Assembly (NCBI GenBank): GCA_946628455.1
Contig: CAMOWP010000118.1
Location: 1 to 5,617 of the forward strand
Length of the DNA stretch: 5,617 nt
Direction: 5' to 3'
Source: an uncultured Clostridia bacterium
GTDB taxonomy: Bacteria; Bacillota; Clostridia; Oscillospirales; Acutalibacteraceae
A program made the translations under genes and the position numbers. Of the stretch, positions 5,429 to 5,617 are shown piece after piece; position 1 is the stretch's first letter; every line of letters starts with the position of its first letter. The notes beneath the pieces were generated by a model that worked only from the letters and a program-made list of their open reading frames with translations, was not told the origin of the DNA and did no database searches.

Positions 5429-5617
5429 ATTTTTTAACAGCTTCAACTATTCCCTCTGCAAGGCCTGCAACGCTCTGAATTTCAGACGGAATGATAATCT
5501 TAGTTGCCTGACCGTCTGCTGCCTTAGCGAATGCTTCCATAGCCTTGAGCTTGAGAACAGCGTCGTTTGCGTTTGCTTCGTTTAAAAGCTTGATAGCGTC
5601 AGCCGTTGCCTTCTGAA
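5427..5617 (-). CDS. SPFH/Band 7 domain protein (stomatin/flotillin-like), C-terminal fragment cut by the window edge
   Basis: Only the last 62 residues and the stop codon are present; the gene continues beyond 5617. The visible part reads from QKATADAIKLLNEANAND, through AVLKLKAMEAFAKAADGQAT, to KIIIPSEIQSVAGLAEGIVE and a final VKK. This matches the C-terminal end of SPFH/Band 7 proteins of the QmcA/stomatin type: the helical segment with LKLKAxEAF, then the conserved DGQATKIIIPSE and a short G/A-rich helix. These proteins form oligomers at the inner membrane and are linked to membrane-domain organisation and protease control. The membrane anchor and SPFH domain lie outside the window, so completeness cannot be judged. 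The reading frame is open across the whole fragment. It is followed after 9 nt by the PspC gene. Confidence 0.9.
   Translation of the reverse strand, partial: QKATADAIKLLNEANANDAVLKLKAMEAFAKAADGQATKIIIPSEIQSVAGLAEGIVEAVKK

Noticed and set aside
1..5617. tRNA genes, CRISPR arrays, insertion sequences or long direct repeats
   Set aside because: No tRNA-like cloverleaf, repeated spacer pattern, transposase frame or terminal inverted repeats were seen on either strand.

Overview
The window looks like a chromosomal segment from a Firmicute, most likely a gut-type Clostridia (Oscillospiraceae/Ruminococcaceae-like). This rests on the Firmicute-style polynucleotide phosphorylase (Ile-Gln-Gly before the catalytic Glu-Asp), strong AG-rich Shine-Dalgarno sites on the housekeeping genes, a consensus sigma-A-type promoter, and a gene coupling an SPFH-family protein to a small PspC protein. 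The taxonomic call is an inference; no 16S or other marker is present.

Region 1 (1-2851, plus strand) is the classic rpsO-pnp unit. A near-perfect extended -10 promoter (12-40) drives a structured leader of about 90 nt, then rpsO (ribosomal protein S15, 140-436). A 13-bp hairpin (446-475) follows as a terminator or attenuator. Next is a very long imperfect stem of about 28 bp (497-579) in the leader of pnp (610-2796). This layout closely resembles the Escherichia coli rpsO-pnp locus, where a long pnp-leader hairpin is cut by RNase III and PNPase then represses its own mRNA. A bidirectional terminator (2814-2851) closes the unit and also serves the converging minus-strand genes.

Region 2 (2856-5139, minus strand) holds three tightly packed unrecognised membrane-protein genes, in transcription order C (4333-5139), B (3405-4319) and A (2856-3395), with gaps of only 13 and 9 nt. 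C has six predicted membrane segments and a cytoplasmic tail that may be PH-like. B (seven segments) and A (three segments) both end in the same short, predicted extracytoplasmic beta-rich module. None of the three has a good Shine-Dalgarno site, unlike every other gene whose start is visible.

Region 3 (5155-5617, minus strand) holds the C-terminal end of an SPFH/Band 7 (stomatin/flotillin-like) protein, cut by the window edge, followed after 9 nt by a small PspC-domain protein whose ribosome-binding site overlaps the upstream stop codon. A strong GC-rich hairpin terminator (5155-5176) separates this pair from the C-B-A genes. It lies only 15 nt before the start of C, so C-B-A probably depend on read-through or on a promoter inside the end of the PspC gene. 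Regions 2 and 3 together read as a membrane or envelope-maintenance neighbourhood, but the role of C-B-A is unknown. There is no stretch longer than 300 bases without a gene.
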